Source: CAMUQR01 sp963526735
Lineage (GTDB): Bacteria; Patescibacteriota; Saccharimonadia; Saccharimonadales; Saccharimonadaceae
Length of the DNA: 64,000 nt
Assembly: GCA_963526735.1 (NCBI GenBank)
Contig: CAURNU010000002.1
Span: forward strand, 1 to 64,000
Direction of reading: 5' to 3'
Made by a program: the position numbers and the translations under genes. Each line of letters begins with the position of its first letter. Position 1 is the stretch's first letter. The notes beneath the pieces were generated by a model, which did not search any database, was not told the DNA's origin, and saw only the letters and a list, made by a program, of their open reading frames with translations. This document shows positions 40,503 through 49,344 of the stretch, piece after piece.

Positions 40503-40531
40503 ATTATACCGCAAAAAATCCAAAAAAGCAA
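40503..40531 (-). promoter_or_regulatory. Promoter of rpsJ (TTGCTTTTT class)
   Basis: TTGCTT (40531-40526), 17-nt T-rich spacer, TATAAT (40508-40503). The first nine bases are identical to those of the rpsL and rplF promoters. Confidence 0.74.
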
Positions 40532-40533
40532 AC

Positions 40534-40562
40534 AAAAACACCCTGCTATGAAGCAGAGTGTG
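40534..40562 (-). terminator. Terminator after the gene at 40546
   Basis: Minus strand ACACTCTGC pairs with GCAGGGTGT (one G-U) around TTCATA and is followed by TTTTTGTTT. It overlaps the gene's stop codon. Confidence 0.75.
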
Positions 40563-41187
40563 TGATGCTCGGCGGAGCATCGATGTGTTCTGGCGCTACC
40601 TCCAGCAAATACGACAAGTGTTGTTTCTCTTTGTCGGATACGCTGATTGCGCAAATCAGCTTTTCAGCTGACACACCCTCCCATAGCCCGTAAAGAGCAT
40701 CATAGCTCCAGCTATTGAGATTATTTAAAAAATCCAAACCTTCACTTTTTATAATATACACGGCATTGCCGTGCTTATGGAAGAAATGTTCGTAATTTTC
40801 TCCCTGGAAAGCTTGGTCTAGGTAATATTTTTGCCAATCCTCCCTCGTTAATAACGGTGGATCAGCTAGTGATGCGAGCGTCTGCTCAAACACATCACAT
40901 TGAATGTCTTGTTCCGGCTTTGGAATACATCCTAACAGAGCCAAAACATTGACTAAGCGATGATTGACTGTGTTTAGTTTTTGTTTAGTTGCTTGACACA
41001 AGTCACCAACTGTTTTAAAACTTTTGATAATTCTATCACACTCAAAAGTCTTAAAGCGCATGCATTGACAGATAAAATATATTTCCGTATTACTAAAATC
41101 GCCAACTTGCTTAACTTTTTCTTGCCAGATTGCTTGTTGTTGCCAGATTGTTTTTTGCGCTTTAGCGCTTTTTGTTGCTTTTCTCAT
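40546..41187 (-). CDS. Hypothetical protein (213 aa)
   Basis: Not recognised. A 213-residue basic-to-neutral soluble protein with a Lys/Gln-rich N-terminus (RKATKSAKAQKTIWQQQ) and several scattered cysteines (FICQCMRFKTFECDR, about 38-52). The C-terminal half has aromatic and His residues (FFHKHGNAVYIIKSEG). AAGGAGGG lies 6 nt before ATG, and TATAAT with TGT is at 41262-41257. Monocistronic, inserted between tuf and rpsJ, where most bacteria have nothing. Confidence 0.7.
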   Translation of the reverse strand: MRKATKSAKAQKTIWQQQAIWQEKVKQVGDFSNTEIYFICQCMRFKTFECDRIIKSFKTVGDLCQATKQKLNTVNHRLVNVLALLGCIPKPEQDIQCDVFEQTLASLADPPLLTREDWQKYYLDQAFQGENYEHFFHKHGNAVYIIKSEGLDFLNNLNSWSYDALYGLWEGVSAEKLICAISVSDKEKQHLSYLLEVAPEHIDAPPSITHSAS

Positions 41188-41291
41188 AATACCCTCCTTA
41201 ATTTACGAAAAACTTATCAGCTATGTAAAAGAACTAAACTTCGCTGATATTGCCATATTATAACACTTTTTTATAAAAAGAAAAGATACAA

Positions 41292-41327
41292 TAAAAAATC
41301 CCCCACTGAAATACAGCGGGAGATTTT
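41292..41327 (-). terminator. Terminator after tuf
   Basis: Minus strand AATCTCCCGCTG pairs with CAGTGGGGGATT around TATTT, followed by TTTTTATTG. Twelve pairs including G-U. Confidence 0.85.
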
Positions 41328-41368
41328 CTTCAAGTGAGGCGGTCAACCTAATGTTTGATAATCAGAGA

Positions 41369-42550
41369 TTATTTAACAACTTCGGTAACCACACCAGCAC
41401 CAACGGTTTTACCACCTTCGCGGATCGCAAAGTTCAAACCTTTTTCCATAGCGATTGGAGCTTGGAGTTTAACAGTGAAGGTTACGGTGTCACCAGGCAT
41501 AACCATTTCTTTGTCAGCTGGTAATTCAACTTCACCGGTAACGTCAGTAGTTCGGAAGTAGAATTGTGGTTTGTAACCTTTTGAGAATGGCGTATGACGA
41601 CCACCTTCTTCTTTTTTCAAGACGTAAACTTCGCCTTTGAATTCGGTGTGTGGAGTCACGCTACCTGGTTTAGCAACAACTTGACCACGCTCGATGTCGT
41701 CGCGCTCAATACCACGGAGCAAGATACCTGCGTTGTCACCAGCTTGACCTTGACCAAGATCTTTGTGGAAAGCTTGGACGCCAGTCACCACTGATTTTTG
41801 GGTTGGTTTTAGACCAACGATTTCAACTTCGTCGTTAATTTTAACAATACCTTGTTCAATACGACCAGTAGCCACGGTACCGCGACCTTTGATTGAGTGA
41901 ACGTCTTCGATTGGCATCAAGAATGGTTTGTCGAGGTCACGAACTGGTTCTGGAATGTATTCGTCCATAGCTTTGATAAGTTCCATGACGTTGTCCATTT
42001 GAGTTTCGTCGCCTTCAAGCGCTTTCAGAGCTGAACCCTTGATAATTGGGCAGTCGCGGTCGAAACCTTGTTTTGCGAGCTCGTCGCGGATTTCTTCAAC
42101 AACCAATTCAGCCATTTCCTCATCAGTTTGGTCCATTTTGTTTAAGAAAACAACGATACGAGGCACGCCAACTTGTTTTGCCAACAAGATGTGCTCTTTG
42201 GTCTGTGGCATCGCACCGTCAGCTGCTGAGACCACAAGAATAGCACCATCAACTTGAGCTGCACCGGTAATCATGTTCTTGATGTAGTCGGCGTGACCTG
42301 GCATGTCAACGTGCGCATAGTGACGATTTGCTGATTCGTACTCTTGGTGAGATGAAGCGATGGTAATACCACGAGCTTTCTCTTCTGGAGCGTTGTCGAT
42401 TTCGTCGTAATTTTTTGGTTGGTTAACGTCGCTTGGAAGACGCTTTGATAGAGTATGAGTAATAGCCGCAGTTAAAGTGGTTTTACCGTGGTCAACGTGA
42501 CCGATAGTACCAACGTTTACGTGAGGCTTACTACGATCAAATTCTGCCAT
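41369..42550 (-). CDS. tuf: Translation elongation factor Tu
   Basis: GTPase delivering aminoacyl-tRNA. The 393-residue product has G1 GHVDHGKTT (about 18-26), G3 DMPGHADY, G4 NKMD, and the C-terminal beta barrels. The N-terminus MAEFDRSKPHVNVGTIGHVD is canonical. AGGAG lies upstream of ATG. Here it is separated from fusA by about 4 kb and from rpsJ by an orphan gene, although the relative order is conserved. Confidence 0.98.
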   Translation of the reverse strand: MAEFDRSKPHVNVGTIGHVDHGKTTLTAAITHTLSKRLPSDVNQPKNYDEIDNAPEEKARGITIASSHQEYESANRHYAHVDMPGHADYIKNMITGAAQVDGAILVVSAADGAMPQTKEHILLAKQVGVPRIVVFLNKMDQTDEEMAELVVEEIRDELAKQGFDRDCPIIKGSALKALEGDETQMDNVMELIKAMDEYIPEPVRDLDKPFLMPIEDVHSIKGRGTVATGRIEQGIVKINDEVEIVGLKPTQKSVVTGVQAFHKDLGQGQAGDNAGILLRGIERDDIERGQVVAKPGSVTPHTEFKGEVYVLKKEEGGRHTPFSKGYKPQFYFRTTDVTGEVELPADKEMVMPGDTVTFTVKLQAPIAMEKGLNFAIREGGKTVGAGVVTEVVK

Positions 42551-42690
42551 TTATTATTTCTCCTTATATTGTATTATTTTCGCGTTTGGTCATTTATTAA
42601 GACCTCACGACGGATATTAACATTATAACTGATAAGTCGCAATTAGTAAAGAGTCAAAAAGCCGAGGTGTAGTATGTTATAATAACGCTT

Positions 42691-43308
42691 ATGAATTATG
42701 ATATTTTTGGTTGGCTGGCGGGCTTATTTGGGGTGATGCTCAGCATTTCTCAACTCAAGAAACTATGGCAATCGCGATCAGTAGCGGGCGTGTCGCTGGA
42801 AATGTGGCAATTATATGTCGGTGTGCAAATCAGTTGGGTGGTTCATGGCATTGTTGAATCCAATCAACCGATGACTTGGGCGAGTCTAGCCTGTGCGCTG
42901 ATGGGTCTGTCGGTACTGGTCTTTTTTAATAAATACAAACCCAAAAAATCACGCTGGGTGCATCAGACCACATCTGCTTGGTGGATTTTTGGGGCGAGTG
43001 CGGGTCTGGCAGGCTTATTTTCTTGGGTGGCGTGGTATTTGCCGGCTGAGATTAAAGGCTTGATTTTCATCTTCCCGACGACTTTTGGGCAGATTCATCA
43101 ACTGATTAAAATCCATCAAGCCAAGTCCGTAGCAGGTCTGTCGGTGACGATGCTACTGATTTATAATTTTAACCAAGCTCTACTTCTAATCTGGTCGATT
43201 CTGATTTTCGACCGTACTTTGACGATGACGGCGACCACTTCAATGATGATTTTAGCTGGATCGATTATTCGTTATTATTACAAATTACGCCGTTTCAAAA
43301 AACGTTAG
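42691..43308 (+). CDS. PQ-loop/SWEET-like membrane protein
   Basis: A 205-residue polytopic membrane protein with about seven helices and two PQ-loop-type repeats: SISQLKKLWQSRSVAGVSLE (about 18-37) and TFGQIHQLIKIHQAKSVAGL (about 131-150). This is the semiSWEET/MtN3 architecture, so sugar or small-solute transport is a reasonable inference. TATAAT with TGT (42678-42683) ends 7 nt before ATG and there is no ribosome site, so the mRNA is probably leaderless. Convergent with dut. Confidence 0.82.
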   Translation: MNYDIFGWLAGLFGVMLSISQLKKLWQSRSVAGVSLEMWQLYVGVQISWVVHGIVESNQPMTWASLACALMGLSVLVFFNKYKPKKSRWVHQTTSAWWIFGASAGLAGLFSWVAWYLPAEIKGLIFIFPTTFGQIHQLIKIHQAKSVAGLSVTMLLIYNFNQALLLIWSILIFDRTLTMTATTSMMILAGSIIRYYYKLRRFKKR

Positions 43309-43322
43309 GTTGCTAACTTCAA

Positions 43323-43751
43323 CTATTTAACACCAGTCGATCCAAAACCGCCTCGACCTTGACCATCTAAGCTATCTACTTCGGTAAATTCAATACTTGG
43401 CTGATTAGCGACAATTCGGAACTGGCAAACTCGGTCGTTTTGGTTAATAATGGCATCGCGAGTAGCATAAACTGGCATCAACCACTGATCATTGTCGCCA
43501 CAATAAGAATTGTCAATAATCCCGATGCTATTAGTTTGTAAAATGCCCCAGTTTTTAAAAGTCGAACTGCGTGGTGCGATATGGGCTTCATAGCCCTCGG
43601 GCAATTGCATCGCTACGCCTAGCGGAATGAGTTTAAAATCGCCAGCTTTGAGCTCAATCGTCTCAGCAGAGCGCAGGTCAATCCAGTCGCCCTGAGTAAT
43701 TTTAGCTAGTTTATCAATTTGATTAGTGAAATATTTAATGCAAATGTTCAT
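43323..43751 (-). CDS. dut: dUTP diphosphatase (trimeric)
   Basis: Hydrolyses dUTP to dUMP and pyrophosphate. The roughly 142-residue product has the trimeric dUTPase motifs APRSSTFKNWG (motif 2), GIIDNSYCGDN (motif 3) and RGGFGSTG (motif 5, about 133-140). The start at 43751 (MNICIKYF) is preferred: TAAAAT with TGT (43764-43759) ends 7 nt upstream, a leaderless pattern, whereas an ATG 9 nt further up overlaps that -10. Confidence 0.93.
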   Translation of the reverse strand: MNICIKYFTNQIDKLAKITQGDWIDLRSAETIELKAGDFKLIPLGVAMQLPEGYEAHIAPRSSTFKNWGILQTNSIGIIDNSYCGDNDQWLMPVYATRDAIINQNDRVCQFRIVANQPSIEFTEVDSLDGQGRGGFGSTGVK

Positions 43752-43830
43752 GTTTTTCATTTTAACATAGATGTGCTAACTCGCGGAAAACATTAGCATT
43801 AAAGCGAGTTTTATGGTAAAATAAATTATT

Positions 43831-44505
43831 ATGCAAGAAGAATTACTTAACGACAATATTCCGCATTATGACGGCCCTGAATTTTTAGCAAAAATGCAAG
43901 CTTCTCAAGAGAAGATGAAACAAAGTGATGACGAATTTGATCAAGCTTTTGAGATTATCAATCGCCACCCGCGCCGAGTGACGGTGTTTGGTTCGGCTCG
44001 TGATGTTGAAGAAAATCAACATTATCGCGACATGGCGTATGAACTCGGTGGTCGCTTAGCACGCGCTGGTTATACGGTTGTGACCGGTGGCGGTAACGGC
44101 ATTATGGGCGCCGCTAACAAGGGTGCTTACGATGCTGGCGGTGGTTCGGTCGGTTTTAATATTAAACTACCTCACGAACAGCACCCAAATCCCTACACGA
44201 CTGATGATTTGACTTTTAAACATTTCTTCACCCGCAAGGTGGCTCTGGCTTTCTTCGCACAGGCTTATATTTATTTTCCAGGTGGTTTTGGCTCAATGGA
44301 TGAATTGTTTGAAATCGTCACTCTAATGCAAACCAAAAAAATGCCTCGCCTGCCAATTATTTTGATTGGTAAAGATTTTTGGAGCGGACTAGTGCAGTTT
44401 GTTGATCACAAACTCCTGCCAATGCGGGTGATTTCAGAGGGCGATAATCAGATTTATCAAATTGTCGATAGTGTCGACGAAGCTATGGCGCTCCTTGGAC
44501 ACTAA
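43831..44505 (+). CDS. LOG family protein (TIGR00730-type Rossmann fold)
   Basis: A 224-residue Rossmann-fold protein of the LOG family, whose members are nucleoside-5'-monophosphate phosphoribohydrolases or annotated as lysine decarboxylase-like. Motifs are VTVFGSAR (about 50-57), VTGGGNGIMGAANKGA (about 89-104) and the signature PGGFGSMDELFE (about 150-161). TAAAAT with TGG (43817-43822) ends 8 nt before ATG, a leaderless arrangement. Terminator at 44526-44563. Confidence 0.88.
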   Translation: MQEELLNDNIPHYDGPEFLAKMQASQEKMKQSDDEFDQAFEIINRHPRRVTVFGSARDVEENQHYRDMAYELGGRLARAGYTVVTGGGNGIMGAANKGAYDAGGGSVGFNIKLPHEQHPNPYTTDDLTFKHFFTRKVALAFFAQAYIYFPGGFGSMDELFEIVTLMQTKKMPRLPIILIGKDFWSGLVQFVDHKLLPMRVISEGDNQIYQIVDSVDEAMALLGH

Positions 44506-44525
44506 GCGATTATATAATTAGACCT

Positions 44526-44563
44526 AAAATCTCGTCGAGCATCACAACTCGGCGAGATTTTGT
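44526..44563 (+). terminator. Terminator after the LOG-family gene
   Basis: AAAATCTCGTCGAG and CTCGGCGAGATTTT around an 8-nt loop, followed by TG TTT. One G-U. A-runs also support use on the minus strand. Confidence 0.85.
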
Positions 44564-44579
44564 TTACAAAAAAGACCAA

Positions 44580-44606
44580 GAAAAAAGCCTGCATTAAGCA
44601 GGCACT
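44580..44606 (-). terminator. Terminator overlapping the stop of the gene at 44594
   Basis: Minus strand GCCTGC, loop TTAAT, GCAGGC, TTTTTT. The UAA stop lies in the hairpin loop, as in the gene at 38993. Confidence 0.82.
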
Positions 44607-45064
44607 TGAAGGCCAAACACGCCGGCAAGTCGGTGAAATTCTCGCCGACCCATGGTCCATGTTTTCTGGCTGTCCCAACAATCTAGCGGACGGCGATCGT
44701 ATGTAATCTCCATCTTAGCCTCCCCCTTACCTTCCTCGGGCTGTTTAATGGCGATCACCATGTGACCATAATTGGAAACCACTCGTCCTCTTATGATTCC
44801 GCCATAAAATACCGAGATCTTACCATTTCGCTCTCGGTATTCACGGTAGCAATTGTCAGATAAGTGCTTCTCAGTCATAACTAAATAAGCAAAATCCGCC
44901 ACTGAAGTACATCCGCAGTGGTTCAATTGCTTTTGCATGAGCTTAGAATAACATTTCTTCTGATCCCTGCCAGAGTTTAAATACAAAAAAAGAAACTCTC
45001 TTGGCTGCATTAAGCGTTTCTTCTTTTTAAGAGTTGATCTGGGTTTAAAGAACCGCCTACCCAT
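44594..45064 (-). CDS. Hypothetical protein (156 aa), orphan cassette
   Basis: Not recognised. A 156-residue very basic soluble protein (MGRRFFKPRSTLKKKKRLMQ) with Cys residues at HCGCTS (about 49-54) and CWDSQKTWT (about 128-136). The start has AGGAGGGG upstream, with a TTGACA-17-CATAAT promoter at 45124-45152. The basic N-terminus could bind nucleic acid, but this is a guess. A stop-in-loop terminator closes the cassette. Confidence 0.7.
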   Translation of the reverse strand: MGRRFFKPRSTLKKKKRLMQPREFLFLYLNSGRDQKKCYSKLMQKQLNHCGCTSVADFAYLVMTEKHLSDNCYREYRERNGKISVFYGGIIRGRVVSNYGHMVIAIKQPEEGKGEAKMEITYDRRPLDCWDSQKTWTMGRREFHRLAGVFGLQVPA

Positions 45065-45123
45065 AAACTTCCCCTCCTATCATGGGTACATATTTACCAA
45101 CTAATCAAGATTGGCATAATGAT

Positions 45124-45152
45124 ATTATGTTTGATTAAGCTATTTTTGTCAA
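45124..45152 (-). promoter_or_regulatory. Promoter of the gene at 44594
   Basis: TTGACA (45152-45147), 17 nt, CATAAT (45129-45124). Confidence 0.74.
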
Positions 45153-45159
45153 GCGTAAG

Positions 45160-45984
45160 CTATTTCAGCCAAAACCACAGCAAAACTATCGCACCTAATG
45201 CGATGCGATACCAGCCGAAAACTTGAAAATCGTGTTTTTTGATGTAGCTAATGAGGAACTTAATCGCAAAAAACGATACTAGATAAGCCGTGATTGTGCC
45301 GAGTGCCAATAAAAGCCACTCTGAAGCAGTAAATTTCAGACCGACTTTGATCAGTTTTAACAAACTAGCGCCAAACATCACTGGAATCGCCATGAAAAAC
45401 GAAAATTCGGCAATAACCGAGCGCTTGATTTTCATCAATAAACCACCGAGAATCGTCGCGCCACTCCGTGAAGTGCCCGGAATTAACGCCAGCACCTGAA
45501 AAGCACCAATTTGCAAGGCTTGTTTATAGCTTAGTTGACCGAGCTGGTTGATGGTGGCTGGTTTTTTAGTACGTTCCACTGCAATAAACCCAATACCATA
45601 AACAATCAGCATAACAGCGACCGTCACAGGATTGAGCAGGTATTTGTCGATCACATCATCAAACGCCAGCCCGATGATCGCCGCTGGAATTGACGCTACT
45701 AACACTTTACCCCAGAGATTAAGGGTCATTGGCTTAATGCGCTTGCTACGAAAATCATACGGCATTAGCTTGTGAAAATAAATCGTCAGCACCGCCAGAA
45801 TTGCCCCAAGCTGGACAATAATCAAAAATACACTGCGAAAAGCCTCACTCTGACTGAGCTTAATGAAATTCTCCACTAAAATCATATGGCCAGTGCTGGA
45901 AATTGGCAACCATTCGGTAATTCCTTCGACTACGCCAAGGACGATAATTTTGATCAGTTCAATTAAAAAAGCGATGCTAAACAT
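45160..45984 (-). CDS. uppP: Undecaprenyl-diphosphate phosphatase
   Basis: Recycles undecaprenyl pyrophosphate for cell-wall synthesis (BacA family). The 274-residue polytopic protein has the active-site motifs GVVEGITEWLPISSTGHMIL (about 18-37) and PGTSRSGATILGG (about 167-179). Length is normal. TATAAT with TGC (45996-45991) ends 6 nt before ATG and no ribosome site is present, so it is probably leaderless. Confidence 0.96.
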   Translation of the reverse strand: MFSIAFLIELIKIIVLGVVEGITEWLPISSTGHMILVENFIKLSQSEAFRSVFLIIVQLGAILAVLTIYFHKLMPYDFRSKRIKPMTLNLWGKVLVASIPAAIIGLAFDDVIDKYLLNPVTVAVMLIVYGIGFIAVERTKKPATINQLGQLSYKQALQIGAFQVLALIPGTSRSGATILGGLLMKIKRSVIAEFSFFMAIPVMFGASLLKLIKVGLKFTASEWLLLALGTITAYLVSFFAIKFLISYIKKHDFQVFGWYRIALGAIVLLWFWLK

Positions 45985-46022
45985 ATGATTATTATAGCAC
46001 AGCCATCATCATCGTAAAAACC

Positions 46023-46052
46023 AAAAATCCGCTTCCAGTTAAGCGGATTTTG
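46023..46052 (-). terminator. Terminator after the PepSY gene
   Basis: AAAATCCGCTT, loop of about 6 nt, AAGCGGATTTT; A/T flanks on both sides. Confidence 0.82.
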
Positions 46053-46069
46053 GCATAATTGATAACTAA

Positions 46070-46648
46070 TTAACGGCGAGAAGCGTCAATTTCTTTTTTG
46101 ACGATAGCGCCAGTTGTGGCATTGATGTCGTAATCATACTCAGTCAAACCGTGATAAAACTTGATTTCATACACCTGAATGCCTTTTTCGTAGTCCAATT
46201 TCCATTGAAAACGGGTAATGTCGGTTTCTTTTAAGTTCGCGTCCTTAAGGGCGATCTCCTTAGCCTTAACTTCGCCAATAAGAGCGGGCTGGGTATTCGG
46301 GTTAGTGGTTGGTGTCTCAGGCGTCTTGGGAGTTGCAGGAGGCGTCGGTTCCACTCGCTCTTCTTTAACGTCTTTGCTAACCACACGCTTGGTTTTGGCG
46401 TCAATTTTATACTCGTACTTGCTCTTACCGACCTTAAAATCAACTTCATAAACTAGTCGTCCATTGTCACGATCGAGTTTAGCCTTAGAAAAATTAACGT
46501 TATTGATGAGAGTTTGAGCGTCTTCTATAGCGACACTTTTAGCTTGATCAAGGTTAATGCTAGGCTGGTTGTAATTCCACCACAACACACCGCCAATTGC
46601 TACTACAGCGACTGTAGCTATACTAATGAGGGGTAAATGGTTTTTCAT
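46070..46648 (-). CDS. PepSY-domain membrane-anchored protein
   Basis: A 192-residue exported protein with an N-terminal signal anchor (ISIATVAVVAIGGVLWW, about 8-24) and two PepSY-type repeats, ARLVYEVDFKVG-like NGRLVYEVDF (about 62-71) and GIQVYEIKFYHGLTEYDYDI (about 155-174). A Thr/Pro linker joins the repeats (about 100-125). PepSY domains often bind or inhibit extracellular proteases or regulate local activity; target unknown. AAGGAGC lies 5 nt before ATG and TATAAT with TGC is near 46684-46679. Confidence 0.85.
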   Translation of the reverse strand: MKNHLPLISIATVAVVAIGGVLWWNYNQPSINLDQAKSVAIEDAQTLINNVNFSKAKLDRDNGRLVYEVDFKVGKSKYEYKIDAKTKRVVSKDVKEERVEPTPPATPKTPETPTTNPNTQPALIGEVKAKEIALKDANLKETDITRFQWKLDYEKGIQVYEIKFYHGLTEYDYDINATTGAIVKKEIDASRR

Positions 46649-46698
46649 ATTGCTCCTTGCGTTAGTTTAACTACTTTATTATAGCATAACAACAATCT

Positions 46699-46736
46699 AA
46701 AACACCGCCCCGATAAGTCTAGGACGGTGTTTTTAA
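46699..46736 (-). terminator. Terminator after fusA
   Basis: Minus strand AACACCGTCC pairs with GGCGGTGTT around a 12-nt loop, followed by TTAG. It ends the rpsL-rpsG-fusA operon, separating it from tuf. Confidence 0.75.
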
Positions 46737-46750
46737 TTATCAACGATTAA

Positions 46751-48841
46751 CTATTTTGAACGTTTTTCGATGATCTCTTTAGCGACGTTAGGTGGAACTT
46801 CCTCATATTGTGCCAGCTCCATGCTTGAAGCAGCACGACCTTGACTCATTGAGCGCAGGTCAGAGGTGTATCCGAACATTGTACCGAGTGGTACAAAAGC
46901 TCGAATCAGCTTCACGCCAACAGATAAGTCTTCCATCGCTTCGATGCGACCACGGCGAGAGTTTAAGTCGCCAATCACATCACCCATGAACTCTTCTGGA
47001 GTAGTGACTTCAATCTTCATCACTGGCTCAAGCAGAATTGGGTTAGCTTGTTTGATACCATCGCGAGTTGCGTAAGCACCGGCCATCTTAAAGGCTAATT
47101 CGCTGGAGTCGACATCGTGGTAGCTACCATCATACAGAGTAGCTTTGACGTCAACTACTGGATAACCAGCGATCACACCGCCTTCCAGAGTTTCTTTAAT
47201 ACCCTGTTCAGTTGGTTTGCGATACTCTTGGGGCACCACACCACCTTTAATTTCGTCGATGAATTCGAAGCCTTTGCCTGGTTCATTTGGTTCAAATTTG
47301 ATCCAAACATCACCATATTGACCACGACCACCTGATTGTTTAATGTATTTACCTTGGACTGATGAAGTACCTTTGATACTTTCGCGGTAAGCCACTTGTG
47401 GTTCACCAACGTTAGCTTCAACGTTAAATTCACGTTTCATACGATCAATCAGAATCTCCAAGTGTAATTCACCCATACCGCTCATGATGGTTTGACCCGT
47501 TTCTTCGTTAGTGTGAACACGGAAGGTTGGGTCTTCTTCTGCCAAACGATTCAGGGCAATACCCATTTTTTCTTGGTCGGCTTTTGACTTTGGCTCAACA
47601 GCGATTGACACTGGTGGTTCGGAGAACTCAATACCTTCCAAAATCACTGGATGAGCTGGATCACAGAAAGTCGCACCAGTGCGGACGTTCTTAATACCAA
47701 CCACCGCAGCGATATCACCAGCACAGACTTCGTCGATATCAGTACGCTTGTCGGCGTGCATACGAACGATACGGCCAACGCGCTCTTTTTCACCGCTCAT
47801 GGTGTTTAAGATGTAAGAACCTGCTTTTAATTTACCAGAGTAAATACGAACGAAAATCAACTTACCAACAAATGGGTCAGTTGCGATTTTGAAGGCTAGA
47901 CCTGCCATCGGTTCGTTTTCATCAGAGTGTTTAGCAACTTCTTCGCCAGTTTTTGGATTAGTACCAATAATTGATGGAATGTCAATCGGGCTCGGGAGGT
48001 AGTCAGTCATCAAGTCAAGCACTTTTTCGACAATCACGCCACGGCCGTCACCACCGGTCACTAGGAAGAAATCACCGCCTAAGACACGTTTGCGTAGAGC
48101 TGATTTTAGTTCGTCGATAGAAATTGCTTCTTCACCCTCGGAGAAGAACTTTTCCATCAAAGCGTCATCAGCTTCCACTGCCGCTTCCACTAGGGCTGAA
48201 CGAGCTTCCTTAGCCTTATCCAGCATGTCCGCTGGAATATCACCAACGATCAATGCCTTATCAGAGAAATCTTTGTAGGTGTAAGATTTCATATCGATCA
48301 AGTCAACCACACCGCAAATGTCTTTTTCAAAACCAATTGGTAAGTGAATCGGCATGGCGTTTTTGTTCAAACGCTTGCGGATGCTGTCGAGTGATTTGTA
48401 GAAATCACCACCAGTTTGGTTAATTTTGTTGACGAAACAGATACGAGGCACGCCGTATTTGTCGGCTTGACGCCAAACAGTTTCGGACTGTGCTTCCACG
48501 CCCATTTTACCATCAAACACGGTCACTGCACCGTCCAGCACGCGGAGTGAACGCTCCACCTCAGCGGTAAAGTCGATGTGTCCTGGGGTGTCAATGATGT
48601 TAATTTTGCAATCGCGCCAGAAACAAGTCACCGCAGCGGAAGTAATGGTAATACCACGCTCTTTTTCTTGCTCCATCCAGTCAGTGGTTGCACCGCCGTC
48701 GTCGCCACGCACAGTACCGATTTTGTGATTGATACCAGTGCGGTACAAAATACCTTCGGTCGTGGTGGTTTTACCAGCGTCAATGTGCGCGATAATACCG
48801 ACGTTACGGATTTTATCAAGTGTAAATTTCTTTTCTGCCAT
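46751..48841 (-). CDS. fusA: Translation elongation factor G
   Basis: GTPase catalysing translocation. The 696-residue product has G1 AHIDAGKTTTTE (about 18-29), G2 ERGITITSAA, G3 DTPGHIDF, G4 NKIN and the domain IV-V region. Ends QYEEVPPNVAKEIIEKRSK. It lies 24 nt after rpsG. Ends with UAG. Confidence 0.98.
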   Translation of the reverse strand: MAEKKFTLDKIRNVGIIAHIDAGKTTTTEGILYRTGINHKIGTVRGDDGGATTDWMEQEKERGITITSAAVTCFWRDCKINIIDTPGHIDFTAEVERSLRVLDGAVTVFDGKMGVEAQSETVWRQADKYGVPRICFVNKINQTGGDFYKSLDSIRKRLNKNAMPIHLPIGFEKDICGVVDLIDMKSYTYKDFSDKALIVGDIPADMLDKAKEARSALVEAAVEADDALMEKFFSEGEEAISIDELKSALRKRVLGGDFFLVTGGDGRGVIVEKVLDLMTDYLPSPIDIPSIIGTNPKTGEEVAKHSDENEPMAGLAFKIATDPFVGKLIFVRIYSGKLKAGSYILNTMSGEKERVGRIVRMHADKRTDIDEVCAGDIAAVVGIKNVRTGATFCDPAHPVILEGIEFSEPPVSIAVEPKSKADQEKMGIALNRLAEEDPTFRVHTNEETGQTIMSGMGELHLEILIDRMKREFNVEANVGEPQVAYRESIKGTSSVQGKYIKQSGGRGQYGDVWIKFEPNEPGKGFEFIDEIKGGVVPQEYRKPTEQGIKETLEGGVIAGYPVVDVKATLYDGSYHDVDSSELAFKMAGAYATRDGIKQANPILLEPVMKIEVTTPEEFMGDVIGDLNSRRGRIEAMEDLSVGVKLIRAFVPLGTMFGYTSDLRSMSQGRAASSMELAQYEEVPPNVAKEIIEKRSK

Positions 48842-48865
48842 AAATATATGTCCCCAACCCTAATA

Positions 48866-49342
48866 TTATCGTGCAAAATGCGCGAAAGCACGGTTGGCTT
48901 CGGCCATTTTGTGAGTATCTTCTTTTTTCTTAAAGGCAATGCCGGTTTCGTTATAAGCGTCAACGATTTCAGTGCCGAGACGTTTAACATAAGGCATACC
49001 TGATTTTGAGCGTGAAGCTTGCACTAGCCAGCTAAACGCAAAGTGTTGTTGGCGGTGACCCGAAATTGGGTATGGAATCTGATAGTTAGCACCACCGACG
49101 CGGGTTGAACGAACTTCGAAGCTTGGTGAAATGTTTTTGAGGGCTTTTTCGAAAACTTCGAGCGGGTTGTCGCTTTTTAGAGTGCGAGCGGCCATTTCCA
49201 AAGCACCATAAACCGCTTTTTCCGCTACTTCTTTTTTGCCGTTTAACATTGATTTGTTGATTAATTTTTGCACCAAAACGCTATTGTATTTGCGGTCTGG
49301 TTTAACAGTTCGTTGGAGTTTTGCAGTAACTTTGCGAGGCAT
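48866..49342 (-). CDS. rpsG: 30S ribosomal protein S7
   Basis: uS7, head assembly initiator near the E site. The 158-residue product has LINKSMLNGKKEVAEKAVYG, and ARAFAHFAR at the C-terminus in the E-site region. Two-base gap to rpsL. Confidence 0.97.
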   Translation of the reverse strand: MPRKVTAKLQRTVKPDRKYNSVLVQKLINKSMLNGKKEVAEKAVYGALEMAARTLKSDNPLEVFEKALKNISPSFEVRSTRVGGANYQIPYPISGHRQQHFAFSWLVQASRSKSGMPYVKRLGTEIVDAYNETGIAFKKKEDTHKMAEANRAFAHFAR

Positions 49343-49344
49343 GA

